A DNA stretch of 36,880 nucleotides from Planctomycetota bacterium (GTDB taxonomy: Bacteria > Planctomycetota > GCA-002687715). Numbering within the stretch: the first letter of the stretch is position 1; every line of letters begins with the position of its first letter. Below are positions 7,350 to 16,158 of the stretch, in pieces. Position numbers and translations under genes: made by a program. The notes beneath the pieces are model-generated. The model was not told where the DNA came from. It saw only the letters and a list, made by a program, of their open reading frames with translations, and searched no databases. The stretch is from NCBI GenBank assembly GCA_002687715.1, contig NZBC01000081.1:1-36880 (forward strand), written 5' to 3'.

Positions 7350-9101
7350 TCACCACGAAACCTGGGAGTTCGCGGGCAGTGCGTGCGACGGACGCGGCTG
7401 GCCCTCGCCGAAGACGAGGAGCGTTGCCTGGTCCTCGACCTCGATGCCGGACTCGGACGCGGGGGAGAGGCCGAGGTGCTTCTTGAAGAAAGGGTACACC
7501 GCCGCACGCTTGGTCTGTCCGTAGTCGTGGCCCTCGTCCGCGAAGTGCACGTTTTGGACGTGGTCCTTCTTGTCGAACGCCCCGAACACCCGCCGCAGGT
7601 AGGGCACCTCCACCTTGGGGGTGTTCTTCGTCCAGTCGCCGCCGCAGGACACGAGCAGTAGCGGGCGAGGTGCACACAGCGCCGCGATCTCTGCGTTGTT
7701 GGTCTCGAGGCGATCGGTCTTGTGGATGGGGCATCCGCTCTCGCAGATGCAGCCGCCGAAGAAGTGGGCCGACACCATGACCACCGGCACCGAGACCTTC
7801 ACCCGATCGTCGATCGCGGCGAGGAGGAAGGTCTGGGTTCCGCCGCCGGAGCTACCGGTGATTCCGATGCGGGCCGGGTCGACGGGCTCGTGCGAGACGA
7901 GGTAGTCGAGCGCTCGCACGCTGCTCCAGAGCTGAAGGGGTAGCGCCTGCGGGTGTCTGTGCTTCCATCCCGCACGACCCGAGTCGCCCCAACCGACCAT
8001 GTCGTACGCGAACACGACCGCGCCCATGCGGGCCAGGGTTGCATTGCGGACCTGTGCGTCCCTGCGGAAGCGGCCGCCGCCGTCTTTGCCGCGGTAGTGG
8101 CCGTGAGGCGACAGGACGCCCGCGAACGGGCCGGCGCCGGCGGGACGGTACACCGATCCGGTGACGAAGTACCCGGGAAAGGCCTCGATCGCGACGTTGG
8201 CGACCGAGTAGCCGTCGTGTCGCCGTTCCTTGCGGACGATCGCGTTGAGCGGCGTGCGGGTCGGCAGCGGCGACAGCCCCGCACCGACGAGGATCTGCTT
8301 CTTGAGCCGCGCTGCCCGCGCGACCCACTCCGCTCGGGTCCGCCACGATCCGGCGAGCCGACCGATCTGCTTCACGGCGTCGGCCTCGCTCTGCCACGAT
8401 CCCTGGCAGAGCTGAGGCTTGCCGTTGATGGCCCGGCGGACGGCATTGGCGACCTGCTGCGCGAGGAGTCGCGACCCCTCTTCCGAGAAGTGGACGTTCA
8501 CCGGCCGCTGGATTTGCTCGAGCCGCGGCATCGCGAACGCGTAGAGGTCGTTGATCGGGACCCCATGGTCCTTCATGATCCGCTCGGCGATGGCGTTGTA
8601 GCGTCCAGGGTCGTCGACGTTGCGGTGGGGACGGACGCCGCCCCCGGGGACGGGGGTGGTCGTCGCGTAGATCAGGCGGGCGCCGGTGGCTTTCAGCCTG
8701 GCGACGATCGCGCGGAGCTGCTTCTCGTACCGTTCGGGCGACGCCTGATGCGGATGCTCCGGGTGGTTGGAGTTCTGCTTCGTCTCCGGATGGACGTGCT
8801 TCAGGTCGTGGAGCCCGAAGTTGAGATGGATGACGTCGAACTTGCCGCCGTCGATCTGTAACCACCGATCCAGTTGCGCGACGCCGTTGTTCGTACCGGC
8901 GCAGTTTTCGGCGCTGCGGCCTTTCATGGGCCGGAACACCCGCGCTTCATCGGTGAGCAGCGAGCGCACCGTGTTCGTGTACCCGATCGAGATCGAGTCG
9001 CCGAGGATGAGGACTCGCGCCATCGCCGGCGGCTGCGCGGCGGCCAGACCGCAGATCAGAATCCCAACCATGCAGAGCGGGGCAGTGCGCATGACGGGCA
9101 T
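7350..9101 (-). CDS. Secreted two-domain esterase: SGNH/GDSL hydrolase fused to acetyl-xylan-esterase-like alpha/beta hydrolase
   Basis: About 583 residues from ATG 9101; ATG 9092 is an equally plausible start. A signal peptide (MRTAPLCMVGILICGLAAAQ) is followed by an SGNH domain: block I LILGDSISIG with Ser ~36, block III-like NFGLHDL, and C-terminal VNVHFSEEGS with the catalytic His but no Asp at the usual DxxH position. From about residue 300 an alpha/beta hydrolase follows, with GITGSSGGGTQ (nucleophile Ser ~417), an acid region SCGGDWTKN and the His in FADEGHDYG. It resembles planctomycete acetyl-xylan esterase-like enzymes. By family it would remove acyl groups from polysaccharides outside the cytoplasm. 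It is divergent from the CPBP gene over 75 bases. Confidence 0.85.
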   Translation of the reverse strand: MPVMRTAPLCMVGILICGLAAAQPPAMARVLILGDSISIGYTNTVRSLLTDEARVFRPMKGRSAENCAGTNNGVAQLDRWLQIDGGKFDVIHLNFGLHDLKHVHPETKQNSNHPEHPHQASPERYEKQLRAIVARLKATGARLIYATTTPVPGGGVRPHRNVDDPGRYNAIAERIMKDHGVPINDLYAFAMPRLEQIQRPVNVHFSEEGSRLLAQQVANAVRRAINGKPQLCQGSWQSEADAVKQIGRLAGSWRTRAEWVARAARLKKQILVGAGLSPLPTRTPLNAIVRKERRHDGYSVANVAIEAFPGYFVTGSVYRPAGAGPFAGVLSPHGHYRGKDGGGRFRRDAQVRNATLARMGAVVFAYDMVGWGDSGRAGWKHRHPQALPLQLWSSVRALDYLVSHEPVDPARIGITGSSGGGTQTFLLAAIDDRVKVSVPVVMVSAHFFGGCICESGCPIHKTDRLETNNAEIAALCAPRPLLLVSCGGDWTKNTPKVEVPYLRRVFGAFDKKDHVQNVHFADEGHDYGQTKRAAVYPFFKKHLGLSPASESGIEVEDQATLLVFGEGQPRPSHALPANSQVSW

Positions 9102-9176
9102 CGTGCCATGTCCCCCGGAGGTGCGCACCCGTCCTTTCGGTTGACGGAAGCGCGGGCGCATCTCATCGTGGGGTGG

Positions 9177-10034
9177 ATGAACGCGTTTCCCCCCGAAGAT
9201 CCGCCGCCGCTGCCTGCCCACGTGGACGTCGTCCGTCTGCGGGCCCCTCAGGGGTTCCTGGCGCTCGGCGTGTTCATGATGATCCACTTCGCTGTCGGAG
9301 TCGTTCTCCTCGTCGTGGTGGTCGGGGCCGGCGTGACCCGCGGGCTGGAGAACGCGGGCGGCGTGGACGGCCCGGAGACCGGGACCGAGGTCGCCCCCCC
9401 CCTCGAGACCTCGCTCGAGACCGAGATCGAAGATCTGAACGAGGACCTCATGCCGCACGCGGTGCTCTGGTCGACGGTCTTGGGCACCGTGGGGATGTTC
9501 GTCTACGGGCTCTACACCCTTCGGGGTCCTCATCGCGGGCTTGACCGATCCGTGGCCGGACTTGCGCCGACCGGTGGCGCCGCCATGCTCTTCGGGGGTC
9601 TCGCGGGGATTGCGATCGCGGCCGCCTATCTCTTCGGGATCGCCAGGATCTTCCCGTTCGACGAGGCGATCAACGAATCGGGACCGATGTCCAAGATGGC
9701 CCAGACGCCGGGGTTCTCACGAACCGTCTTCCTGGTCGCAGCTCTCATGGCTCCATTCGTCGAGGAGTTCACGTTTCGTGGGATGTTCTTCGGCGGCGTC
9801 CGAACCTCGTGGGGACTCCCGGCGGCGATCACCATCACGTCGTTCTGTTTCGTGCTCCTGCACGCGACGGAGTTCGTTTCGTACTGGCCGGCCGCGGTCG
9901 TGATCCTCCTCGTTTCGATCGCCGCGTCATGCGCGAGGGTCTTGACGGGATCGATCGGTCCGGCGATCGCACTCCATCTCACGTACAACATGTCCGTGGT
10001 CTCCCAGTTCATGATCGGCTCCGAAGCGCCATGA
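9177..10034 (+). CDS. CPBP family intramembrane glutamic protease (CAAX/bacteriocin-processing type)
   Basis: A 285-residue membrane protein with about six or seven hydrophobic segments and an acidic loop near residue 75 (ETSLETEIEDLNEDL). All family motifs are present: EEFTFRG (EExxxR, Glu 196-197), FVLLHATEF (FxxxH) and TGSIGPAIALHLTYN (HxxxN). Relatives cleave prenylated or peptide substrates in the membrane or mediate immunity to secreted peptides. The start ATG 9177 follows a GGGGTGG. Its stop overlaps the cysC start (ATGA at 10031), making it the first gene of the sulfation/glycan cluster. Its role there is unclear. Confidence 0.85.
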   Translation: MNAFPPEDPPPLPAHVDVVRLRAPQGFLALGVFMMIHFAVGVVLLVVVVGAGVTRGLENAGGVDGPETGTEVAPPLETSLETEIEDLNEDLMPHAVLWSTVLGTVGMFVYGLYTLRGPHRGLDRSVAGLAPTGGAAMLFGGLAGIAIAAAYLFGIARIFPFDEAINESGPMSKMAQTPGFSRTVFLVAALMAPFVEEFTFRGMFFGGVRTSWGLPAAITITSFCFVLLHATEFVSYWPAAVVILLVSIAASCARVLTGSIGPAIALHLTYNMSVVSQFMIGSEAP

Positions 10035-10648
10035 CCGCCAACGGACAGAACCTCCATCCATCGCAGGATCCTCTTCACGATGCCCGGGCTCGGCTCCTCG
10101 GGCAGCGGGGCGGGGTGGTGTGGATGTCTGGCCTCTCGGGATCGGGCAAGACGACGATCGCCACCGCGGCCGCGGCGCGCCTGGTGGACGAGGGTCGGCT
10201 GGCGTTCGTACTGGACGGGGATCGGTTGCGGAGCGGCCTGAATCGCGACCTTGGGTTCGATGCCGCGGCGCGAGACGAGAATATCCGCCGTGCCGCCGAG
10301 GTCGCGGCCACCGTGCGGGACGCCGGCGTGCTAGTCATCGCTTCGTTCATCACTCCCTATCGACGGCAGCGGAAGACCGTTCGCGACCGCCTTGGTGGCG
10401 GTCCGTTCCTGCAGGTCTTCGTCGACGCGCCGCTCGACGTCTGCCGCGACCGCGACCCGAAGGGGCTGTACGCGAAAGCTGCGGCCGGCGACATCCCGGA
10501 TTTCACGGGTCTCGAAGATCCGTTCGAGCCGCCGACGACGTCCGATCTCGTGCTCGACACCGCGTCGCACGACGCGACGGCCTGTGTCGACCTGTTGCAT
10601 GCGCTTCTTGATGAGCGCGGGTTCCTGTCCAACGAGGATGTGGGTTGA
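10031..10648 (+). CDS. cysC: Adenylylsulfate (APS) kinase, stand-alone
   Basis: A 205-residue cytoplasmic enzyme that phosphorylates APS to PAPS with ATP. Every diagnostic motif is intact: P-loop [55 protein letters not shown] and [12 protein letters not shown]. Length is normal for CysC. It overlaps the CPBP gene by four bases and cysD by four bases (TTGA), so translation is coupled. With CysD/CysN it supplies PAPS, the donor for the two sulfotransferases at the end of the cluster. It is probably the working APS kinase of this locus, because the second kinase domain (in CysNC) is degenerate. Confidence 0.95.
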   Translation: MTANGQNLHPSQDPLHDARARLLGQRGGVVWMSGLSGSGKTTIATAAAARLVDEGRLAFVLDGDRLRSGLNRDLGFDAAARDENIRRAAEVAATVRDAGVLVIASFITPYRRQRKTVRDRLGGGPFLQVFVDAPLDVCRDRDPKGLYAKAAAGDIPDFTGLEDPFEPPTTSDLVLDTASHDATACVDLLHALLDERGFLSNEDVG

Positions 10649-11553
10649 ACGATTATCTTCTCTCGCATTTGCGCCAGCTCGAGTCCGAGAGCATCTTCAT
10701 GATGCGCGAGGTCGCCGCGACGTGCGAGCGACCGGTGCTGATGTACTCCGTCGGCAAGGACTCGTCGGTGTTGTTGCATCTGGCGCGTAAGGCGTTCGAC
10801 CCGGCGCCGCTGCCGTTTCCACTGCTGCACATCGACACGTCGTGGAAGTTCAAGGAGATGATCGCATTCCGCGACGCGACGTGTGCCGACGCCGGGGTCG
10901 ATCTCATCGTGCGGCGGAACGAGGAGGCGATCGCTCGAGGGGTGAACCCGTTCGACCTCGGCGCCGACGAATACACGCGGCTACTGAAGACGGAGCCGTT
11001 GAAGGCGGCGCTCACGGAGCACGGATTCCGTGCCGCCATCGGCGGTGCCCGCCGTGACGAGGAGCGCTCGCGGGCGAAGGAGCGTGTGTTCTCCTTGCGC
11101 GATGGGCAGCACCAGTGGGACCCGCGCCGCCAGCGCCCGGAGCTGTGGAGCCTGTTCAACACGCGCCTCCCGCGCGAGGCGTCGCTGCGGGTCTTTCCGC
11201 TGTCGAACTGGACCGAACTCGACGTGTGGCTGTACATCCATCTCGAGCAGATCCCGGTGGTGCCGCTGTACTTCGCCGCGGATCGCCCCGTGGTCGAGTG
11301 CAACGGTACGCTCGTTCTGGTCGACGACGACCGGTTGCCGATCGGCCCCGGGGACGCCGTCGAGACCCGGTCGGTGCGATTCCGGACTCTCGGCTGCTAC
11401 CCGCTCACCGGAGCCTGTCTCTCCACGGCGACGACGCTGCCCGAAGTCATCCAGGAGACGATCGCGGCCCGCACGAGTGAGCGTCACGGCCGCGTGATCG
11501 ACCACGAAGTCGACGGCGCGATGGAAGACAAGAAACGCGAGGGGTACTTCTAG
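10645..11553 (+). CDS. cysD: Sulfate adenylyltransferase subunit 2
   Basis: 302 residues, the usual length of CysD. It belongs to the PP-loop ATP pyrophosphatase family and carries the signature [18 protein letters not shown]. Also conserved are [34 protein letters not shown] and the C-terminal KKREGYF. With CysN it makes APS from sulfate and ATP. The start is a TTG at 10645 that overlaps the cysC stop; it places [17 protein letters not shown] in register with known CysD N-termini, and GAGG lies upstream. The gene abuts cysNC with no spacing. Confidence 0.95.
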   Translation: MNDYLLSHLRQLESESIFMMREVAATCERPVLMYSVGKDSSVLLHLARKAFDPAPLPFPLLHIDTSWKFKEMIAFRDATCADAGVDLIVRRNEEAIARGVNPFDLGADEYTRLLKTEPLKAALTEHGFRAAIGGARRDEERSRAKERVFSLRDGQHQWDPRRQRPELWSLFNTRLPREASLRVFPLSNWTELDVWLYIHLEQIPVVPLYFAADRPVVECNGTLVLVDDDRLPIGPGDAVETRSVRFRTLGCYPLTGACLSTATTLPEVIQETIAARTSERHGRVIDHEVDGAMEDKKREGYF

Positions 11554-13431
11554 ATGGCGTCGTCCTCCGCCGAAGCCTGGATCGAACGGCATCAGCAGCG
11601 TGACCTCCTGCGGTTCCTCACCGCTGGCAGCGTCGACGATGGGAAGAGCACGCTCATCGGGCGGCTGCTCTTCGACACGCAGAACCTGTTCGACGACCAG
11701 CTGGCCGCGCTTGATTCCACACCGGACCTCGCGTTGCTCACCGACGGCTTGAAGGCGGAGCGGGAGCAGGGCATCACCATCGACGTGGCGTGGCGGTACT
11801 TCTCCACCGATCGGCGCAAGTTCATCATCTGCGACGTGCCCGGTCACGAGCAGTACACGCGCAACATGGTGACCGGGGCGAGCCACTGTGACCTCGCCGT
11901 GATCCTCGTCGACGCGCGTCACGGCGTGACGGATCAGACTCGTCGGCACAGTCTCGTCGTCTCGTTGATGGGGATCGGGCACGTGGTCGTGGCGGTCAAC
12001 AAGATGGACCTCGTCGACTACGACGAGGATACCTACCGACGTGTCTGCAAGGAGTTCACTGAGTTCTCCGCGCGGCTCGAGGTGTCGGACGTCCACTTCA
12101 TTCCGCTGTCGGCCAAGGACGGCGAGAACGTCGTCCGCCCGAGCGAGCGGATGCCGTGGTTCGAGGGGGCGTCGTTGCTGCGCTATCTCGAGTCGGTGCA
12201 CATTGCGTCGGATCGCAACCTGATCGATCTCCGGTTTCCGGTGCAGACCGTGCTGCGTGCGGAGCCCGATTTTCGGGGCTACGCGGGGACCGTGGCGTCG
12301 GGCACCCTGCGCGCCGGCGACGAGGTTGCCGTACTGCCGTCGGGGCTGAAGGCACGGGTGGCCACTGTTCGCGACCCTGCGGGCGAGGCCGATGTCGTGT
12401 TCGCGGGGCAGGCGGCCGTCGTGACTCTCGACACCGACGTCGACGTTTCACGTGGCGACGTGCTCGCGCGGCCGGCCAACGTCCCGCTCTGCACGCAGGA
12501 GCTCGAGGTGATGGTCGTGTGGATGGGCGAGGAGCCACTGCGGCCTGGCGCGGCGTATCTCCTCCAGCACGGAACCAACCTCGTGCCGGCCACCGTGATG
12601 TCGATCCAGTACCGGACCCGGGTCCGCACGCTGCGGCGCGAATCGGATGTCGACGCGCTCGAGATGAACGAGGTCGGGCGCATCCACCTGCGGATGCTGC
12701 GCCCTCTCGCTGTCGATCCCTACACGCGCAATCGCAGCACAGGCGGGCTGATCTTCATCGACCGCTCGTCGTTCGACACCGTCGGCGCGGCCATGATCCG
12801 TGATGTGCAACCGCTCACTTCGCCGCCACCGCCGCCTGCTGTCGACGCAGCGGAATCGCAGGTCTCGCGCGACGAGCGTTGCCGACGGCTCGGGCAGGAC
12901 CCGCTCACGATCTGGCTGACCGGCCTGCCCAAGTCCGGGAAGTCGACCATCGCGGTCGGCGTTGAACGACGGTTGCTCGACGAGGGGTTCGCGTCCCTGG
13001 TGCTCGACGGCTCGACTTTGCGGAGTTCGCTCGCCCACGACCTCGGGTTTCGACCCCAGGATCGCCGGGAGCACTGCCGGCGCCTCGCGAACGTCGCGCG
13101 ACTGGCCAACGATGCAGGGATGATCACGATCGTCGCGATGGTGTCGCCGCACGCGGACGATCGGGAGCTCGCACGGACCATTGTCGGCGCCGAGCGTTTT
13201 GTGCTCGTTCACTGTGACGCCCCGCTTGAAACCTGCGAGGCCAGGGACGATTCGGGTGCCTTCGCCGCGGCCCGAGCCGGCGAAATCGAGGAATTCACGG
13301 GCATCAGCGCGCCGTTCGAGGTGCCCGAATCGGCCGATCTGGTCCTCGACACCGCCGGGGAGCCGGCCGCGGCCGGGGCGATCCGGGTGGTCGACCTGGT
13401 CCGCCCGCGGATCGCCCTGGATCCTCGCTGA
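11554..13431 (+). CDS. cysNC: Sulfate adenylyltransferase subunit 1 fused to a degenerate APS kinase domain
   Basis: A 625-residue fusion. Residues ~15-430 are CysN, the GTPase that drives APS synthesis: G1 GSVDDGKST, G3 DVPGHEQYTRNM, G4 NKMDLVD, then translation-factor-like beta barrels. After a Pro-rich linker (SPPPPPAVDAAE), residues ~445-620 are an APS-kinase fold with an intact P-loop (GLPKSGKST). Several substrate-side residues differ: DGD is DGS (485-487), ENIRR is EHCRR, the SPYR loop is SPHAD, DPKGLY is DDSGAF (565-570) and DPYE is APFE. The kinase half is therefore probably inactive or regulatory, while the CysN half looks fully functional. It directly follows cysD. Confidence 0.93.
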   Translation: MASSSAEAWIERHQQRDLLRFLTAGSVDDGKSTLIGRLLFDTQNLFDDQLAALDSTPDLALLTDGLKAEREQGITIDVAWRYFSTDRRKFIICDVPGHEQYTRNMVTGASHCDLAVILVDARHGVTDQTRRHSLVVSLMGIGHVVVAVNKMDLVDYDEDTYRRVCKEFTEFSARLEVSDVHFIPLSAKDGENVVRPSERMPWFEGASLLRYLESVHIASDRNLIDLRFPVQTVLRAEPDFRGYAGTVASGTLRAGDEVAVLPSGLKARVATVRDPAGEADVVFAGQAAVVTLDTDVDVSRGDVLARPANVPLCTQELEVMVVWMGEEPLRPGAAYLLQHGTNLVPATVMSIQYRTRVRTLRRESDVDALEMNEVGRIHLRMLRPLAVDPYTRNRSTGGLIFIDRSSFDTVGAAMIRDVQPLTSPPPPPAVDAAESQVSRDERCRRLGQDPLTIWLTGLPKSGKSTIAVGVERRLLDEGFASLVLDGSTLRSSLAHDLGFRPQDRREHCRRLANVARLANDAGMITIVAMVSPHADDRELARTIVGAERFVLVHCDAPLETCEARDDSGAFAAARAGEIEEFTGISAPFEVPESADLVLDTAGEPAAAGAIRVVDLVRPRIALDPR

Positions 13432-13452
13432 TCCCCCGCTGATTGCGGGGAT
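13431..13452 (+). terminator. Short hairpin at the end of cysNC
   Basis: ATCCCCCGC / loop TGATT / GCGGGGAT forms an 8-bp stem with one bulged C directly at the cysNC stop. There is no T-run, so it may stabilise the 3' end rather than terminate. Confidence 0.35.
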
Positions 13453-13490
13453 TGAGGCTTTGGACGAGGAATCCAAGAAGTCTGCAACCT

Positions 13491-13512
13491 CAAGCGACCG
13501 CGCTTGTTTCTT
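13491..13512 (+). terminator. Weak intrinsic-terminator-like hairpin after cysNC
   Basis: CAAGCG (13491-13496), loop ACCG, CGCTTG (13501-13506), then TTTCTT. The perfect 6-bp stem with a T-rich tail resembles a weak Rho-independent terminator. It could attenuate transcription between the PAPS genes and the glycan-assembly genes. The CCGCGCTTG arm recurs at 13526-13534 as a direct repeat. Confidence 0.35.
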
Positions 13513-13571
13513 ACGACTGCACCACCCGCGCTTGCTACCCCCACCGGCTGGCTCTGACCGTTCGTTTTTTG

Positions 13572-13589
13572 TCTTGACATTCTTGACAT
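13572..13589 (+). promoter_or_regulatory. Tandem TCTTGACAT direct repeat at the start of the GH/GT2 gene
   Basis: TCTTGACAT occurs twice head to tail (13572-13580 and 13581-13589), just after a T-run at 13565-13570, in the only AT-rich stretch of the cluster. Each copy contains TTGACA, the consensus sigma-70 -35 hexamer. No convincing -10 element follows at 17 bases. The second copy contains ATG 13588. It may be a promoter for the assembly half (then the true start would be ATG 13687) or an operator. Confidence 0.35.
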
Positions 13590-16158
13590 GATTGAGCCTG
13601 AGAGCTCTCCGATCCGGGAGGGCGGGCAACCCGTTCGCACCAAGGCGGTGGCCGGTGTGGCTTCTCCTGAGCCCCCGTTCCGTCCTATGCCAGTCGAGCG
13701 GCGGTTGCGTGCCCACGGCAAGTTTCTCTTCGACGGTGACGAGAAGGTCTTCATCAAGGGGGTGACGTACGGACCGTTTCGTCCGGACGTCGAGGGCTGC
13801 GAGTATGGCTCCCCCGAGCGCGTCGCCACTGACTTCGCGGCGATGGCCGAGATCGGGATCAACGCCGTACGGACCTACACTCCACCGCCGCGCTGGATGC
13901 TCGACGTGGCGGCGCAGAACGGATTGCGGGTCATGGTCGGCCTGCCGTGGGAGCAGCACGTCGCGTTCCTCGACGACGCGGCCATCACGCGCCGCATCGA
14001 AGCGCAGGTTGCGAGGGACGTCCGGAGCTGCGCCGGTCACCCGGCGGTGTTCTGCTACGCAATCGGCAACGAGATCCCGTCGCCGATTGCGCGCTGGCAC
14101 GGTCAGGCGCGCGTCGAGCGGTTCCTGAAGCGACTCGAGCGGATCGCACGCGCCGAGGACGAGGACGCTCTCTTCACTTACGTCAACTACCCGAGCACCG
14201 AGTACCTCCGTACTCCTTCGACGGATCTCGACTGCTTCAACGTCTATCTCGAATCGCAGGATCGTCTCGCTGAGTACTTGCTCCACCTGCAGAACGTTGC
14301 TGGCGATCGACCGCTCCTGTTGGCCGAGGTCGGTCTCGACAGCGTGCGGAACGGAGAGGCGATCCAGGCGGACACGCTGCGCTGGCAGCTCGAGACAGTG
14401 TTCGGAAGCGCTGCCGCCGGGACGTTCGTGTTCTCCTGGACCGACGAGTGGCATCGCGGCGGCTTCGATATCGAGGATTGGGGGTTCGGTCTCACGACGC
14501 GCGACCGGACGCCGAAGCTGGCGCTCGAGACGGTCCGAGCAGTGTTCCGGGACCCGGTCGGTAGTGTGCTCGAAGCGGACCCGTTCATTTCGGTCGTGCT
14601 CTGCTCGTACAACGGCGCGTCGACGATTCGCGAGACGCTCGAAGCGCTCGCGAAGATAAACTACGACACCTATGAGGTGATCGTCGTCAACGACGGGTCC
14701 ACCGACGCCACGCCTGACATCATCGGCGAGTTCGACGTCGAGCGCATCGATATCCCCAACGGCGGGCTGAGCAACGCTCGCAATGTGGGTTTGCACCGGG
14801 CCAAGGGCGAGATCGTCGCGTACATCGACGACGATGCGTACCCGGATCAGGACTGGCTGCGGTACCTCGCGATCGCCTTCCGCACGACGGACCACGTCGG
14901 CGTGGGTGGCCCGAACCTCCCGCCTCCCGACGACGGCGCCGTCGCAGACTGCGTCGCGAACTCGCCGGGCGGGCCGAGCCACGTGCTGTTCGAGAATCTC
15001 GACGCCGAGCACGTGCCGGGTTGCAACATGGCGTTCCGCCGCGCGGCGTTGATGGAGATCGACGGTTTCGACGTGGGATTCCGGATCGCGGGTGACGACG
15101 TGGACCTGTGCTGGCGGTTGCAGGAGGCCGGTGGAACCCTCGGGTTCGCGCCCGGCGCCGTCGTGTGGCATCACCGGCGGGGGTCGGTGTCGGGGTATCT
15201 TCGTCAACAGCTGAACTACGGGCGCGCGGAGGGGATGCTGGAGTCGAAGTGGCCGGGTAAGTACAACCGGCTCGGTCACCTGCGATGGGGCGGACGCCTC
15301 TATGGTCAGGGTCACACGCGTCCGCTGGCGTTCCGAACTCGGCGGGTCGATCAGGGCGTGTGGGGGAGCCGACTGTTCCAGTCCATGTACGCGACGGACT
15401 TCGACACGGTGTGGTCGCTCACGCTGATGCCGGAGTGGTACCTGTTCGTGTTCGTGCTCGCCGCGCTGTGCGGGCTCGGAATCGTCTGGTCGCCATTGTT
15501 GTGGGGACTGCCGCTCCTCGCGTTCGCCGTCGTTGCGCCGTTCGCGCAGGTCGTGCTCAGCGTGGCGCGGGGGCGGTACACGACCCCGGCCGGGCTCTTG
15601 GTCCGGTTCGGCCAGCGTCTGCTGACTGCGTCCCTCCACATGGCCCAGCCGCTGTCGCGACTCGTCGGTCGCATCGAAGGCAAGCTCACGCCATGGCGGC
15701 GCTATGGGACGAATGGCCCGACCCTGCCCCGATCGCGCACGTTCACCCACTGGAGCGAGGGTTGGCAGTCGCAGATCACCTGGCTGGAGCGGCTGGAGCG
15801 CAATCTCCACGAGCACCGGGTGCCGGTACGCCGCGGCGGCGGAGTCGAGCGCTGGGATATCCACACCTCGTGCGGGCTTCTGGGCGCGGCGCGCCTTCTC
15901 TCGACCGTCGAGGAACACGGCGCTGGCAAGCAGCTCATCCGGGTTCGGGTCTGGCCTCGCATGACGAGGACTGCCATGATTCTGATCCCCCTGTTCCTGG
16001 CCCTGTGCATCGTGGCCGCACTGGACGGCGCGTGGGGGGCGTTCGCCGTACTGGCGTTCGTGAACCTCGGCGTATCTCTGCGCTCTGCCTACGAGTGCGG
16101 AACCGCGATCCACTCCATCGGCACCGCCGTGGAGGAATGGCAGGAGAACCCCGCATGA
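13588..16158 (+). CDS. Membrane fusion protein: GH-A clan glycosidase-like domain plus family 2 glycosyltransferase
   Basis: 856 residues. Residues ~35-320 form a TIM-barrel glycosidase-like domain of clan GH-A (GH2/GH5-like) with acid/base Glu 162 in AIGNEIPS and nucleophile Glu 247 in LLAEVGLD. Residues ~333-590 are a GT-A family 2 transferase: ISVVLCSYNG, VNDGSTDATPD, YIDDDAYPD (DDD 414-416) and GDDVDLCWRL. Two hydrophobic helices lie at ~616-662 and two near 795-835. No QxxRW motif of processive synthases is seen (the region reads QQLNYGRAEG). It probably adds a sugar at the cytoplasmic membrane. The GH part could trim, transglycosylate or bind. The start is uncertain (13588 or 13687); neither has a Shine-Dalgarno. 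It overlaps the ACP gene by ATGA. Confidence 0.88.
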   Translation: MIEPESSPIREGGQPVRTKAVAGVASPEPPFRPMPVERRLRAHGKFLFDGDEKVFIKGVTYGPFRPDVEGCEYGSPERVATDFAAMAEIGINAVRTYTPPPRWMLDVAAQNGLRVMVGLPWEQHVAFLDDAAITRRIEAQVARDVRSCAGHPAVFCYAIGNEIPSPIARWHGQARVERFLKRLERIARAEDEDALFTYVNYPSTEYLRTPSTDLDCFNVYLESQDRLAEYLLHLQNVAGDRPLLLAEVGLDSVRNGEAIQADTLRWQLETVFGSAAAGTFVFSWTDEWHRGGFDIEDWGFGLTTRDRTPKLALETVRAVFRDPVGSVLEADPFISVVLCSYNGASTIRETLEALAKINYDTYEVIVVNDGSTDATPDIIGEFDVERIDIPNGGLSNARNVGLHRAKGEIVAYIDDDAYPDQDWLRYLAIAFRTTDHVGVGGPNLPPPDDGAVADCVANSPGGPSHVLFENLDAEHVPGCNMAFRRAALMEIDGFDVGFRIAGDDVDLCWRLQEAGGTLGFAPGAVVWHHRRGSVSGYLRQQLNYGRAEGMLESKWPGKYNRLGHLRWGGRLYGQGHTRPLAFRTRRVDQGVWGSRLFQSMYATDFDTVWSLTLMPEWYLFVFVLAALCGLGIVWSPLLWGLPLLAFAVVAPFAQVVLSVARGRYTTPAGLLVRFGQRLLTASLHMAQPLSRLVGRIEGKLTPWRRYGTNGPTLPRSRTFTHWSEGWQSQITWLERLERNLHEHRVPVRRGGGVERWDIHTSCGLLGAARLLSTVEEHGAGKQLIRVRVWPRMTRTAMILIPLFLALCIVAALDGAWGAFAVLAFVNLGVSLRSAYECGTAIHSIGTAVEEWQENPA

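Noticed and set aside
12448..16113. A 1221-codon open frame on the minus strand opposite cysNC and the GH/GT2 gene
   Set aside because: It mirrors two clear plus-strand genes; long antisense frames are expected where third positions are almost always G or C, and its translation is low-complexity Arg/Val/Asp.
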